This document shows positions 1 through 9,002 of a DNA stretch of 64,000 nt, in pieces. Positions within the stretch are counted from its first letter, which is position 1. Each line of letters begins with the position of its first letter. Location of the stretch: positions 1,364,001-1,428,000 of the forward strand of contig NZ_CP024847.1 in assembly GCF_002892535.1 (NCBI RefSeq), given 5' to 3'. The stretch comes from Aquella oligotrophica. Its GTDB lineage: Bacteria; Pseudomonadota; Gammaproteobacteria; Burkholderiales; UBA11063. The translations under genes and the position numbers were made by a program. The notes beneath the pieces are model-generated. The model worked only from the letters and a program-made list of their open reading frames with translations, was not told the DNA's origin and made no database searches.

Positions 1-582
1 AATAAATATTTGCAAGTAGTTTATGTTGAAAACTATAATGTTAGTGTCGCTGAACGTTTGATTCCTGCAGCTGATATTTCTGAACAAATTTCACTGGCTT
101 CTAAAGAAGCTAGCGGTACTGGTAATATGAAATTCATGCTAAATGGTGCGGTTACTCTTGGTACTATGGATGGTGCAAATGTAGAAATTGCTGAACTGGT
201 AGGTAAAGATAATATCTATACTTTTGGTAAGGATAGTGATACGATTATTGAGCTATACCGTACTAGTGGTTATCACTCGCGTTCATACTATGAAAATAGC
301 CAAATTATCAAAGCCGCAGTTGATTTTATTATTTCTCCAGCTATGCTTAAAGCAGGGAATGAAGAAAAACTTAACCGACTTCACGCTGAATTATTAAATA
401 AAGACTGGTTTATGACTCTGATTGATCTTGAAGAATATATCCAGGTTAAAGATCAGGTATTATCTGATTATGAAAATCAATCAGCTTGGCAGCGTAAATG
501 TTTGATTAATATCGCTAAAGCAGGCTTCTTTAGTTCTGATCGGACTATTGGTGAATATAACCGGGATATCTGGAAAATCTAA
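1..582 (+). CDS. glgP: Glycogen/maltodextrin phosphorylase, C-terminal part (5' end outside window)
   Basis: The reading frame is open from base 1, so the gene starts upstream and only about the last 193 residues are present. They contain the pyridoxal-phosphate region of alpha-glucan phosphorylases: ENYNVS, then [11 protein letters not shown], then [10 protein letters not shown], where the Lys of GNMKF is the Schiff-base lysine, followed by [11 protein letters not shown]. The enzyme releases glucose-1-phosphate from alpha-1,4-glucans in the cytoplasm. The stop codon is directly followed by the malQ start with no spacer, so the two are one operon for maltodextrin or glycogen breakdown. Family assignment is secure. 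Whether it is GlgP or MalP cannot be settled from the C-terminus; the malQ neighbour makes MalP equally possible. Confidence 0.93.
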   Translation, partial: NKYLQVVYVENYNVSVAERLIPAADISEQISLASKEASGTGNMKFMLNGAVTLGTMDGANVEIAELVGKDNIYTFGKDSDTIIELYRTSGYHSRSYYENSQIIKAAVDFIISPAMLKAGNEEKLNRLHAELLNKDWFMTLIDLEEYIQVKDQVLSDYENQSAWQRKCLINIAKAGFFSSDRTIGEYNRDIWKI

Positions 583-2004
583 ATGAAGCGGATAGGAATA
601 CTGCTTGGTATAGCTAGCTTGCCTTCGAGGTTTGGTATTGGTGACTTCGGTCCCAATGCCTACAAATTTGCCAATTGGCTGATTAAAGAGAAATATAACC
701 TCTGGCAAGTATTACCGCTAAATCCGCTTGGTTTTGGTAATTCCCCCTATCAGCCGTATTCCTCTTTTGCTGGTGATGAGCTATATATCAGTCCGGAACA
801 GTTAGTAAAAGATGGTTTACTTGCTGAATCTGATTTGACTGATTATCAGCCGTATTCTTCGACGATTGATTATATCGGGGTACGTAAGCATAAAGCTCAG
901 TTTTTGGCGAAAGCATATGCGAATTTCACGGCAAGTGCTATACTAAAAGCCGAGTATGATAAATTTATCAAGACTCATAACTGGGCTTACAATTATGCAG
1001 TATTCTTGACTTTTAAAAAGCTCAATGATTTTAAGCCATGGAATTTATGGCAACAAGAACATAAAGACTGGATAAAAAATCCTACTATTAGTCTTACTCA
1101 ATATCAGTCAGAAATTGATTATGAGTTATTTATTCAATTCATCTTTTATCAGCAGTGGCAAGCGTTAAAAGCATACGCTAATTCGCTTGGTATCGAGATA
1201 ATGGGTGATATTCCGATTTATCTTGGCTTTGATTCCCTTGATGTTTGGCAAAATCAAGACTTATTCTTACTTGATGAAAATCAAAATCCTACCTATATAG
1301 CTGGCGTGCCACCTGATTATTTTTCTAAAACCGGGCAGCGTTGGGGTAACCCGATTTATAATTGGGAAAAGCTAGAGAAAACCAATTTTAAATTTTGGAT
1401 TGAGCGCTTACAGGGTAATATGCAAATGTTTGATATTATCCGAATTGATCATTTTCGTGCATTTGATACCTATTGGAAAATACCTGCTAGCTGTCCTACT
1501 GCTATCGAGGGTGAATGGGTAGAAGCGCCGGGCTATGCCTTATTTGATACTATTTACCGTGAATTACCTGATATCAATATCGTGGTTGAAGATTTGGGTG
1601 ATTTACGCCCAGAAGTATTGGAACTTAGAGATCATTATAAATTGCCGGGGATGCAAGTATTCCAGTTTGTCTTTAATGCGCTTGGGGACAATAGCCGTTT
1701 TGAAACATTGCAAAATTGCGTTGTCTATAGTGGAACGCATGATAATAGTACTTTGCTTGGTTGGTATCGAAGTCTAAAAAAATGGCAGCGTAAGCAGGTG
1801 AAACGTTATTTCCGTGCAAATGAAAAAAATCTGATCCGTAAGATCTTAGCTTATATCGCTAAATGTCAGGCAAAATATATTGTTTTTGCTATGCAGGATA
1901 TTCTTGAACTAGATGACAATGCCCGAATTAATTATCCGGGCAAGATCGGTTCTCCCAACTGGGAGTGGAAATTAAGTAGCTCCGCATTTATGTCAATAAA
2001 ATAG
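583..2004 (+). CDS. malQ: 4-alpha-glucanotransferase (amylomaltase)
   Basis: A GH77 protein of 473 residues, close to the roughly 500 of bacterial amylomaltases. It transfers glucan segments between maltodextrins, making longer chains for phosphorylase. Visible family features include the N-terminal LGIASLPSRFGIGDFG, WQVLPLNPLGFGNSPYQPYS, the MGDIPIYLGFDSLDVW segment, IIRIDHFRAFDTYW with the nucleophile Asp of RIDHF, VVEDLGDL with the acid Glu, and SGTHDNSTLLGW. The ATG lies immediately after the stop of the phosphorylase gene, so translation is probably coupled. The C-terminus is complete (GSPNWEWKL is the usual end motif). Its 3' end converges with the minus-strand YfcC gene 29 bases away. 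Confidence 0.95.
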   Translation: MKRIGILLGIASLPSRFGIGDFGPNAYKFANWLIKEKYNLWQVLPLNPLGFGNSPYQPYSSFAGDELYISPEQLVKDGLLAESDLTDYQPYSSTIDYIGVRKHKAQFLAKAYANFTASAILKAEYDKFIKTHNWAYNYAVFLTFKKLNDFKPWNLWQQEHKDWIKNPTISLTQYQSEIDYELFIQFIFYQQWQALKAYANSLGIEIMGDIPIYLGFDSLDVWQNQDLFLLDENQNPTYIAGVPPDYFSKTGQRWGNPIYNWEKLEKTNFKFWIERLQGNMQMFDIIRIDHFRAFDTYWKIPASCPTAIEGEWVEAPGYALFDTIYRELPDINIVVEDLGDLRPEVLELRDHYKLPGMQVFQFVFNALGDNSRFETLQNCVVYSGTHDNSTLLGWYRSLKKWQRKQVKRYFRANEKNLIRKILAYIAKCQAKYIVFAMQDILELDDNARINYPGKIGSPNWEWKLSSSAFMSIK

Positions 2005-2033
2005 TCTTTTACTCGATTATAATAGCTATTATT

Positions 2034-3551
2034 TTATTGATAGTTTATCATAACTGCAATGATTATGAATACTGCGCTTAAAGCCATTAGAAATAGATAG
2101 AATTTGAAAATAAATTTGACCCAAGCGCTATATTCAACCCTAGCAACACCAAGTGTTCCCATTAGTGCCGCGGAGGTCGGCATAATACAATGGGTCCAAC
2201 CATCACCAAGCTGAAATGCTAATACTGCAATCTGCCGTCCAACCCCGACTAAATCAGCAAGTGGCGCCATTAATGGCATAGTTAATGCAGCCTGTCCAGA
2301 TCCTGAAGTAACAAAGATATTAAATATTGACTGGAATAAAAACATCGCAATAGCTGAGACGTATTCATTAAGTCCGCTGACCAAGTTTGCGGATGCATTT
2401 AAAACTGTATTTAACATTGTAAATTGAGTTGCATCGCCACCGCCCATCATTAGGATGATTCCATGTGCCATTCCAACTATCAGTGCAGCTGGCAATAAAT
2501 CGGCTGCTCCTGATTTAAAGGCTTTAGCCATAACATTTACATTCATCCCATTAATACGGCCAATTACACTAATTCCACCAATGACTAAGCCCATAGCAAA
2601 AAATTGAGTGGCAATCTCTGGTATATAATATGCTTTCTCAATTACGCCATAGACTACCCATACCATACCAAGTACCAAGACCGCAATAATTGACCATGAT
2701 GCAATCCCAAAATGGGCAGTAGCATCAATTTCTGACATCTGTTGACGAAAGTAATTATCACTTTCATAACTTAGCGATTTTTGTGGGTTTTTATGAATAG
2801 AGCGCGCATATATAACACTATAAATCATTATCGCTAAAGTAAATACTGCCCACATGATAATTCGGTACATCGAGCCAGATAGAACTGGAACATTGGCGAT
2901 TCCCTGCGCAATCGCGACGGAAAAAGGATTCATCCATGAGGTAGCAAATCCAACTTGAGTTGCTAGGTAGGTAACCAAAACTCCAGTAATTGCATCATAA
3001 CCCATTGCTACCATCATCGGTGCTAGTATCAGGGCAAAAGCAATGGCTTCTTCTCCCATCCCAAAAACAGCGCCACCAATAGAAAAAATAAGTGTCATTA
3101 CTGGTAGAATCAGTATTTTGCGATTACTCATTTTGACGATTAATTTCATCATCCCCGCTTCGATAACACCTGTCCGCATAATGATACCGAATGCACCGCC
3201 AATAATTAGGATGAACGCCATAACGCCAACCGCGCCACCATTGCGATCTCCAGATGTAATACCATCATAAACGAAGTTAAGAAATCCGGGGTTACCATCA
3301 GTAGCAAATATTTTAGGCGGATTTTTTACAATATTACCATTAGAATCTTTCTGAACTTGGTAGCTACTTGCTACAAGAACAGTGCGGGTTTTTGTTACAC
3401 CATCTGCCTGATAACTTACTTTCTGAGTGTCAAATTTCCCAGCGGGGACAAAAAAACTTAGTAGATAAACAAGAAGCACAACACCAAATAAAATAACTAA
3501 AGTATCTGGCATTGCTATATATTTTGATTTTTTGGTAGTGACTTGAGTCAT
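2034..3551 (-). CDS. YfcC-family inner-membrane carrier
   Basis: 505 residues and very hydrophobic, with about 12 predicted membrane segments. The start (TLVILFGVVLLVYLLSFFVP followed by AGKFD) and the conserved C-terminal region GSGQAALTMPLMAPLAD, then FQLGDGWTHCIMPTSAALMG, match the YfcC family of the C4-dicarboxylate/basic amino-acid carrier superfamily. Members of this superfamily move dicarboxylates, arginine/ornithine or other small carboxylates; the substrate here cannot be read from sequence. It lies alone on the minus strand between convergent malQ and an orphan lipoprotein, with 40 bases separating it from the latter. The start is chosen at the only ATG with full N-terminal homology. 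Confidence 0.85.
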   Translation of the reverse strand: MTQVTTKKSKYIAMPDTLVILFGVVLLVYLLSFFVPAGKFDTQKVSYQADGVTKTRTVLVASSYQVQKDSNGNIVKNPPKIFATDGNPGFLNFVYDGITSGDRNGGAVGVMAFILIIGGAFGIIMRTGVIEAGMMKLIVKMSNRKILILPVMTLIFSIGGAVFGMGEEAIAFALILAPMMVAMGYDAITGVLVTYLATQVGFATSWMNPFSVAIAQGIANVPVLSGSMYRIIMWAVFTLAIMIYSVIYARSIHKNPQKSLSYESDNYFRQQMSEIDATAHFGIASWSIIAVLVLGMVWVVYGVIEKAYYIPEIATQFFAMGLVIGGISVIGRINGMNVNVMAKAFKSGAADLLPAALIVGMAHGIILMMGGGDATQFTMLNTVLNASANLVSGLNEYVSAIAMFLFQSIFNIFVTSGSGQAALTMPLMAPLADLVGVGRQIAVLAFQLGDGWTHCIMPTSAALMGTLGVARVEYSAWVKFIFKFYLFLMALSAVFIIIAVMINYQ

Positions 3552-3591
3552 AATGATGGTTCCTGTTACTGCAAAACTATATTGTCAGCTT

Positions 3592-4566
3592 TTATTGTAC
3601 AGGAATTTCATCATCATCATATTTACTAAAATTATCTTTATTGATAAAATTAACATAATAAGGGAGCCCAGCAACATTGCTACCAAAATATGGGTAACCA
3701 AACCTTTGCCACATTGTGCCACTGGTATTGCAACTAAAGCTACCGATTTCACCAAATGATGTCCCAGTTGTATAAAAATCGGACTCAATCATTCTAGGTT
3801 TGTTATTATAGACATTTGAGTAGGTCATTTGTGCCATATTTGCCAGCTGATAAGGATTTAGATCAATAATAGCATCATATACTTTATTATATAACTCAAC
3901 CTCATTTTTATATTTGCCAGTAACATTTAATGCTACGTGATGTAATACGTCATTAGTAAACATCATGCTAAACACCTTATATAAAGCTCGCTGTTGCGAA
4001 TCAGGTGCTGAAATGGAGTTTGCTGATTCACTACAAATCTGGTTTGCATAATCAATCGTACTTAAAGCATACAAATAGATATATGTTTCCATTTGTTTTT
4101 GAAATTGATGAGAGCCAATATATTCTTCTTTCATCTTTATATACAGGCTTTGAACAGCAGTTGGTAATTTTGCAAACTTATCGGCACTAGGATATTGTTT
4201 TATAAAAACTACATTAAGGCTTTCGAGAATTTGACTTTCATCAAGACGATCAAAGACAAATGATTGATACTGGCTTGTAAAATTGATTAGCTGATTTGAC
4301 TCATAAGGGCTGGCGTAATGACTTGAAATCGCAACAAAGCGGTTAATTGGTATCGCACAATACTCAGAGCTAAACCATCCTCCCGGGTAGCACTGGATTT
4401 GGTTTGGATTAGTTAATGACAAAGTATTATAATTAACTGAAGGAACCAAAGATGGGAGAAACGAGGGGATCACTGAGGCTACAGAAGGGCATCCTGCCAG
4501 CAGTAATGCACTGGCAGTTATAAATATACCTGAAGCAATTTTTTGATATTTGCTAGAGTTGTTCAT
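3592..4566 (-). CDS. Orphan lipoprotein of unknown function
   Basis: 324 residues. The N-terminus is a type II signal peptide with lipobox LLAGC (Cys about residue 26), so the mature protein should be lipidated and exported. No domain is recognised. After the signal comes a Pro/Ser-rich stretch, then a mostly alpha-helical-looking middle rich in Tyr, Gln and Asn. It sits 8 bases downstream of prfB on the same strand, so it may be cotranscribed with prfB, but there is no functional link. Coding quality (lipobox, no in-frame breaks) makes it a real gene; function unknown. Confidence 0.75.
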   Translation of the reverse strand: MNNSSKYQKIASGIFITASALLLAGCPSVASVIPSFLPSLVPSVNYNTLSLTNPNQIQCYPGGWFSSEYCAIPINRFVAISSHYASPYESNQLINFTSQYQSFVFDRLDESQILESLNVVFIKQYPSADKFAKLPTAVQSLYIKMKEEYIGSHQFQKQMETYIYLYALSTIDYANQICSESANSISAPDSQQRALYKVFSMMFTNDVLHHVALNVTGKYKNEVELYNKVYDAIIDLNPYQLANMAQMTYSNVYNNKPRMIESDFYTTGTSFGEIGSFSCNTSGTMWQRFGYPYFGSNVAGLPYYVNFINKDNFSKYDDDEIPVQ

Positions 4567-4574
4567 CTTTCTGC

Positions 4575-5682
4575 TTACACACCCTGTTTTAGGCTGGCTT
4601 CAATGAATGGATCTAAATCACCATCCATAACTCCACGAATATTACCTATTTCAACGTTGGTACGTAAATCTTTGATTCTTGATTGATCAAAAACATATGA
4701 ACGGATCTGATGTCCCCAACCAATATCGGTTTTACTGTCTTCCAATTTCTGTTTTTCTGCTTCTTTTTTGCGTAACTCAAGCTCATATAATTTGGCTTTT
4801 AGCATTTTCATCGCTTCATCACGATTTTTATGCTGAGATCTATCATTTTGGCACTGTACCACGGTATTGGTTGGTAAGTGGGTAATCCTGACCGCTGAAT
4901 CTGTCTTATTAATGTGCTGTCCACCAGCTCCAGAAGCACGATAAGTATCGACCCGTAAATCAGCTGGATTGATTTCAATCTGAATATTATCATCAACTTC
5001 AGGATAGACAAATACGCTTGCAAATGAAGTATGACGTTTATTATTTGAATCGAAAGGGGAGTTACGTACTAGTCGGTGTACACCTGTTTCAGTTCTTAGA
5101 TAGCCAAATGCATATTCGCCACTTACCTTGATCGTTGCATTTTTTATCCCAGCAACCTCACCCGATTGTTCTTCTAATATCTCGGCGCTAAACTCTCTTC
5201 GATCACAATAGCGTAGATACATACGTAATAGCATATCAGCCCAGTCTTGAGCTTCAGTACCACCACTACCTGCCTGAATGTCAATAAAGCAGTTATTTGG
5301 ATCCATTGGGTGCGAGAACATTCGTCTAAATTCAAGCTTATCGAGTTCATCTTTGGCAGCATTTAAATCTACCTGAACCAATAAAATTGTTTCTTCATCG
5401 TTCTCAGCTGTTGCCAATTCAAACAATTCTTGGCATCCAGTAATTGTACTATCCAGAGCATCCAAGTTACTAACTACAGCTTCTAGTTGTTTCTTTTGTC
5501 TGCTTAATTCCTGCGCGCGCTCCTGATTATTCCAGATATCTGGATTTTCAAGTTCCAGATTAACTTTTTCTAAAGCTGATTTTTTCCCAGCATAATCAAA
5601 GAAACCCCCGAAGGTCATTTAACTGAGTATGAAGCGTTGTCGCAAGATTACCTATTTCATTTATTTGTTCAATTTCTAGCAT
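4575..5682 (-). CDS. prfB: Peptide chain release factor 2, expressed by programmed +1 frameshift
   Basis: RF2 reads UGA and UAA stops and hydrolyses peptidyl-tRNA. The main frame contains the GGQ motif ([18 protein letters not shown]) and the SPF stop-recognition tripeptide (LVRNSPFDS). Homology starts upstream of any in-frame ATG: an ATG at 5682 opens a 28-codon zero frame ending in LRGFL and then TGA (5598-5596). Just before the TGA the mRNA reads CGGGGG UUU CUU UGA, the family arrangement of an internal Shine-Dalgarno-like G run and CUU slippery codon. Shifting +1 gives DYAGKK, matching the E. coli DYDAKK continuation. RF2 therefore autoregulates its synthesis. The open frame from 5618 alone is not the real start. 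Confidence 0.96.
5590..5612 (-). promoter_or_regulatory. prfB: prfB +1 programmed frameshift site
   Basis: On the minus strand the sequence CTTCGGGGGTTTCTTTGATT contains the Shine-Dalgarno-like G run, the CUU leucine codon and an in-frame UGA. This is the established RF2 autoregulatory frameshift signal: when RF2 is scarce the ribosome slips from CUU to UUU and continues in the +1 frame. Confidence 0.93.
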
Positions 5683-5718
5683 TTTGTTTATTACCTAAGG
5701 GTTAATTAATTTGTTTTA

Positions 5719-5838
5719 TTGTAACTGCTCGTACTATCTCGCAATAGCTGTGTTTCAAAGCTCCTCATTTACTTCTCATGTAAACCGCGTCGCTTTGCGA
5801 CTTGCTCTTGCTAAATATTACGGCAGTTAAGGGGTTAC
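5719..5838. other. Intergenic stretch with imperfect terminal inverted repeats
   Basis: Between the amino-acid permease and prfB, a stretch of about 120 bases starts with GTAACTGC and ends with GCAGTTA, an inverted pair. Inside is a small perfect hairpin GTCGC-TTT-GCGAC (5789-5801). No ORF is seen. It could be a small dispersed repeat, or simply the permease terminator region plus the prfB promoter. Only a genome-wide search for copies would decide. Confidence 0.3.
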
Positions 5839-5851
5839 ATAATATGAGTAG

Positions 5852-7216
5852 TTACTTTTTATTCAGATACATATTTTTTTTACCACTGCTGGCGGCATAA
5901 ATCATTGATAAAATTAAAAGCCAAGCTGGAGCAATGTAAACACTTAATGACATCTCATCATTTTTTGACATAACAACAAGCACAATGAATAATATGCCCA
6001 TGATAAGCATGTTCACATATGGATAGCCAGGCATAAAATAATCAAGGCTTTTACCATTCATGATTTGCTCTTTGCGAAACATCATATGTGAAAGTAGAAT
6101 TATGTACCAGTTAATTATAATGGCAACCGTTATCAATGCAAATAGATATTGCAAGATGTTGGCTGGGAAGGTATAATTGGCAATAACAACCAAGAAAGCC
6201 ATTCCCACTGTAAAAAGTGTTGCATTGCGCGGTAAATGGTTTTTACTTACTTTAGCAAATGATTTTGGAGCTTGACCATTTAATGAGAGGCGGTATAAAA
6301 ATCTTGCTGCTACATAAATACAGCTATTTAATGCCGATAATGATGCAGTTATTGCAACTAGATTAATAATATCAGCCGCGTGATTAAATCCAAGCTTAGC
6401 AAATACATCTGTAAATGGGTTGGTTTTTGCACTGATATTTTCAAATGGATACATTAAGACGATTATACTTATGGTTAGAACATAAAACAAGATAATTCTA
6501 ATAATTACACCATTAATTGCCTTAGGAATTGATTTCTTTGGGTTTTCTGCTTCACCAGCAGCAACACTTACAAATTCGGAGCCGCAGAATGAGAGACAGA
6601 CTATGACCAATGAATTTAAAAAGCCAAGTAGCCCATGACTAAAGAATACTTTCCCATCCTTATAGTTATGAATGTTATTAGCAGCAATCTGATGCACTTC
6701 ATGATCAGCAAAAAGTAAATATGCTCCCATTACTATCATGAAAATAATAACTGCAACCTTAATCCCAGCAAACCAAAATTCTGTTTCGCCAAAGTATTTG
6801 ACACCAATCAGATTAAGCCCACCAAAGGTAACTAGTAATACAATACAAGTAATCCAATGGGGTATCTGTATCCAGTAATCAAGTAAGGTTCCAACCGCAG
6901 TTACTTCAAGCATGCAGGCACAAGTAAAAAGGAGCCAAGCATTCCAGCCCGCTACAAAACCAGCCCCAGTACCGAGATTACGGTGTGCATATTCTACAAA
7001 TGAACCAGAGGTTGGGTGATCAACTGTCATTTCACCTAATGCCCGCATTACAGCATAGATTATCACTCCACCGAGCAGATAGGCAAGAGCAATTGATGGT
7101 CCAGTCATTTGAATTGCACTGGCTGAGCCTAAGAAGAATCCAGTCCCAATTGCACCACCAATGGCAATCATCTGAATATGTCGGTTTTTTAATTTGTGTT
7201 CTAGGTTTTCTTGCAT
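5852..7216 (-). CDS. Amino-acid permease, APC superfamily (AAT type)
   Basis: 454 residues, about 12 membrane segments. The N-terminal signature LKNRHIQMIAIGGAIGTGFF followed by LGSA is diagnostic of the proton-coupled amino acid transporter family (GabP, AnsP, ProY, LysP, CycA). Also visible are ALGEM after TM2, SGSFVEYAHR, and SFCGSEFVSVAAGEAENPKK in the TM6-7 region. It imports an amino acid across the inner membrane; the substrate cannot be assigned from sequence, although the N-terminal half reads closest to ProY/AnsP/GabP-type members. Monocistronic in appearance: more than 150 bases separate it from its neighbours on both sides. Confidence 0.88.
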   Translation of the reverse strand: MQENLEHKLKNRHIQMIAIGGAIGTGFFLGSASAIQMTGPSIALAYLLGGVIIYAVMRALGEMTVDHPTSGSFVEYAHRNLGTGAGFVAGWNAWLLFTCACMLEVTAVGTLLDYWIQIPHWITCIVLLVTFGGLNLIGVKYFGETEFWFAGIKVAVIIFMIVMGAYLLFADHEVHQIAANNIHNYKDGKVFFSHGLLGFLNSLVIVCLSFCGSEFVSVAAGEAENPKKSIPKAINGVIIRIILFYVLTISIIVLMYPFENISAKTNPFTDVFAKLGFNHAADIINLVAITASLSALNSCIYVAARFLYRLSLNGQAPKSFAKVSKNHLPRNATLFTVGMAFLVVIANYTFPANILQYLFALITVAIIINWYIILLSHMMFRKEQIMNGKSLDYFMPGYPYVNMLIMGILFIVLVVMSKNDEMSLSVYIAPAWLLILSMIYAASSGKKNMYLNKK

Positions 7217-7376
7217 GGCTTTAGAAACTCCCTGTCTATTGGCCGGTAGCTTGGCATATTAAATTGGCTGCCAAAATATAAATTTGATTTAAGATTAGCC
7301 TCTATAAGGGTGTAATTATACCGTTCTTGATGTTTTGCTGCTCGTTTTTGATTAATAGTAAGTCCTATAAGCTAAC

Positions 7377-8543
7377 TTAAGAGTTAATTTCAAAGATTGC
7401 CTGAATCTCAACTGGCGAGTTAAGCGGTAGGGAATTTGCGCCAAATGTCGCTCTGGTATGAATCCCTTTATCGCCAAAAATACTGACAAGAAGGTTGGAT
7501 GCTTCATTCATTAACCCAGCATGGTTAGTATAATTAGGCTGAGTATTAAATGTTCCTGATAGCTGAACCACCTGTTTAACATTATCCAGATTACCATTCG
7601 CGGCAACTTTTAAAACAGATAAAATATTTAGTATCGTTTGCTGTGTGGCAAGCTTAGCCTGTTTTTCAGTAACAGTGCTTTCAATCATCCCCGGGTAGAG
7701 TATCTTTCCATTATTAAGAGCGACTTGATTGATATATACCAGATTACCAACTATTTTATATGGAACATAGTTTCCAACTGGTTTAGGTGTAATCGGTAAT
7801 ACTATTCCTAATTTATTTAATCTTTCTTCTACCTTGCTTGTTGTTATTTCTTTTTTAGCTGGCGCAGCTAGTGGATCTTGTTGAATTTTGGTGGAATTTA
7901 TTGCACTCGCAAGCTTTTGTCCTTGAAAATAGGCATATTTAAGTTCATCTTTAGATGGACGAACATCGCCAGGCATACAAGATCGAGTAGTAACGCCATA
8001 TGGAGTATTACCCTGCGGGATAGCTTTATTAATGTCAGGAAGGGAAGGGTTACCTAATGTTACAATTGTCATCCCATGGCTTGCTAAAATATTCCAGAAT
8101 GAAATAATTGCTGTTTCACTTCCACTACCGCTACATCCAGACATAAAAACAGTTGCAGGTACGTTTGATAACTCCTGCTTTTTCCAGATATCAAGTGTTT
8201 GTGCCATAAAGTCCATCATATTGGTACTAATATTTCCAAAATAAATCGGTGCTCCAAACGCAATTCCTCGGTATTTAACTAATTCATCGGCAGTAGCAAT
8301 AGGTATTTTATTTAAATCGTTTTGTGGATCAACCTTGTTTGGCACTTTTTTAATCACCGCGTGAAGCCCTTTATTTACTACACCAGCTTTGATTGACTCT
8401 GCCAGTTTATAGGTATTTCCGCCACTTGAATCTATCAAAATAAGTACTTCTTTATTACTTATATCCATTGCAAACCCCTTTGTCAAATAAAAACAAATTA
8501 ACATAAATCCAAATATACGCATGGTATTAGAAGTAAATTTCAT
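7377..8543 (-). CDS. Exported flavodoxin-like / RidA-like fusion protein
   Basis: 388 residues in three parts. Residues 1-25 form a signal peptide with a hydrophobic core ending near KGFA. Residues about 32-215 are a flavodoxin/NAD(P)H-quinone-reductase-like domain, with the flavin phosphate loop DSSGGNTYKLAE (38-49) and a GAPIYFGNIS loop (98-107). After a low-complexity linker, residues about 240-388 are a RidA/YjgF/YER057c domain (PVGNYVPYKIVGNLVYINQ to RATFGANSLPLNSPVEIQAI) with the conserved substrate Arg (R364). Typical RidA proteins deaminate reactive enamines/imines in the cytoplasm; typical flavodoxins are also cytoplasmic. A secreted fusion is unusual. Function unknown; redox chemistry coupled to imine hydrolysis is only a guess. 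The upstream ATG adds the signal; a later ATG at residue 26 would give a cytosolic form. Confidence 0.82.
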   Translation of the reverse strand: MKFTSNTMRIFGFMLICFYLTKGFAMDISNKEVLILIDSSGGNTYKLAESIKAGVVNKGLHAVIKKVPNKVDPQNDLNKIPIATADELVKYRGIAFGAPIYFGNISTNMMDFMAQTLDIWKKQELSNVPATVFMSGCSGSGSETAIISFWNILASHGMTIVTLGNPSLPDINKAIPQGNTPYGVTTRSCMPGDVRPSKDELKYAYFQGQKLASAINSTKIQQDPLAAPAKKEITTSKVEERLNKLGIVLPITPKPVGNYVPYKIVGNLVYINQVALNNGKILYPGMIESTVTEKQAKLATQQTILNILSVLKVAANGNLDNVKQVVQLSGTFNTQPNYTNHAGLMNEASNLLVSIFGDKGIHTRATFGANSLPLNSPVEIQAIFEINS

Positions 8544-8804
8544 AACGTTGCCTATTCTAAATTATTGATGGCATGATTATATTGAAATCAATTTCCCCTG
8601 CCTACCTTGTTTTTGCCAGGGTACCATATGACTTACCTTGTAATTATTTACCTAGAGCTATTTGGGCGGGATAAATATTTGGTTTCATGGTCCTAAAATT
8701 CTAGGTTAAACTTATTGTGATTTTACAGCTTAATGTGAAATTATTTGGGAGTAAGACTACTTTGTGGTTTTATATATGTTTAACGATTTTAACGGAGTTA
8801 AGTC

Positions 8805-8867
8805 ATGGACAGATTGCAAGATGTTCCTGCTAATGATCGTACTGATGCTGGTAACCTTTACTGGTAG
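8805..8867 (+). CDS. Small peptide gene, 20 codons; candidate RiPP precursor ending Leu-Tyr-Trp
   Basis: ATG at 8805, TAG at 8865-8867. The start is preceded by AACGGAGTTAAGTC, a good GGAG ribosome binding site 7-8 bases upstream. The peptide begins MDRLQDVPANDR and ends TDAGNLYW. It is charged and acidic with no hydrophobic segment, so it is neither a signal peptide nor a membrane peptide. An aromatic pair at the very C-terminus recalls RiPP precursors; the crocagin precursor is known to end in Ile-Tyr-Trp. A terminator-like hairpin follows at once, then a gene for an M29-peptidase-like protein, the usual layout of a highly expressed precursor and its maturation protein. An alternative is a leader peptide controlling the downstream gene. 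Too short for standard gene callers. Confidence 0.6.
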   Translation: MDRLQDVPANDRTDAGNLYW

Positions 8868-8868
8868 T

Positions 8869-8951
8869 TAGCATTTAATAATGCTAGTCCCGGACTAAAT
8901 TCAATTTTTATATAAAATCTGTTTCATACACGTAATTCGGGACTAGTTTTT
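8869..8951 (+). terminator. Two overlapping hairpins with T tract between the small peptide gene and the M29-like gene
   Basis: Hairpin A: TAGCATT-TAAT-AATGCTA (8869-8886). Hairpin B: CTAGTCCCG (8884-8892) pairs with CGGGACTAG (8938-8946) and is followed by TTTTTATAATTT. The two share bases 8884-8886, so they partly compete. B has a long loop (about 45 bases), which makes it a weak or conditional terminator. This fits partial termination that gives more peptide mRNA than enzyme mRNA, or attenuation. Confidence 0.55.
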
Positions 8952-9002
8952 ATAATTTCCTTCTTTAATAATAATCTGATATAACTAGATAGGGTTTGGG
9001 AC

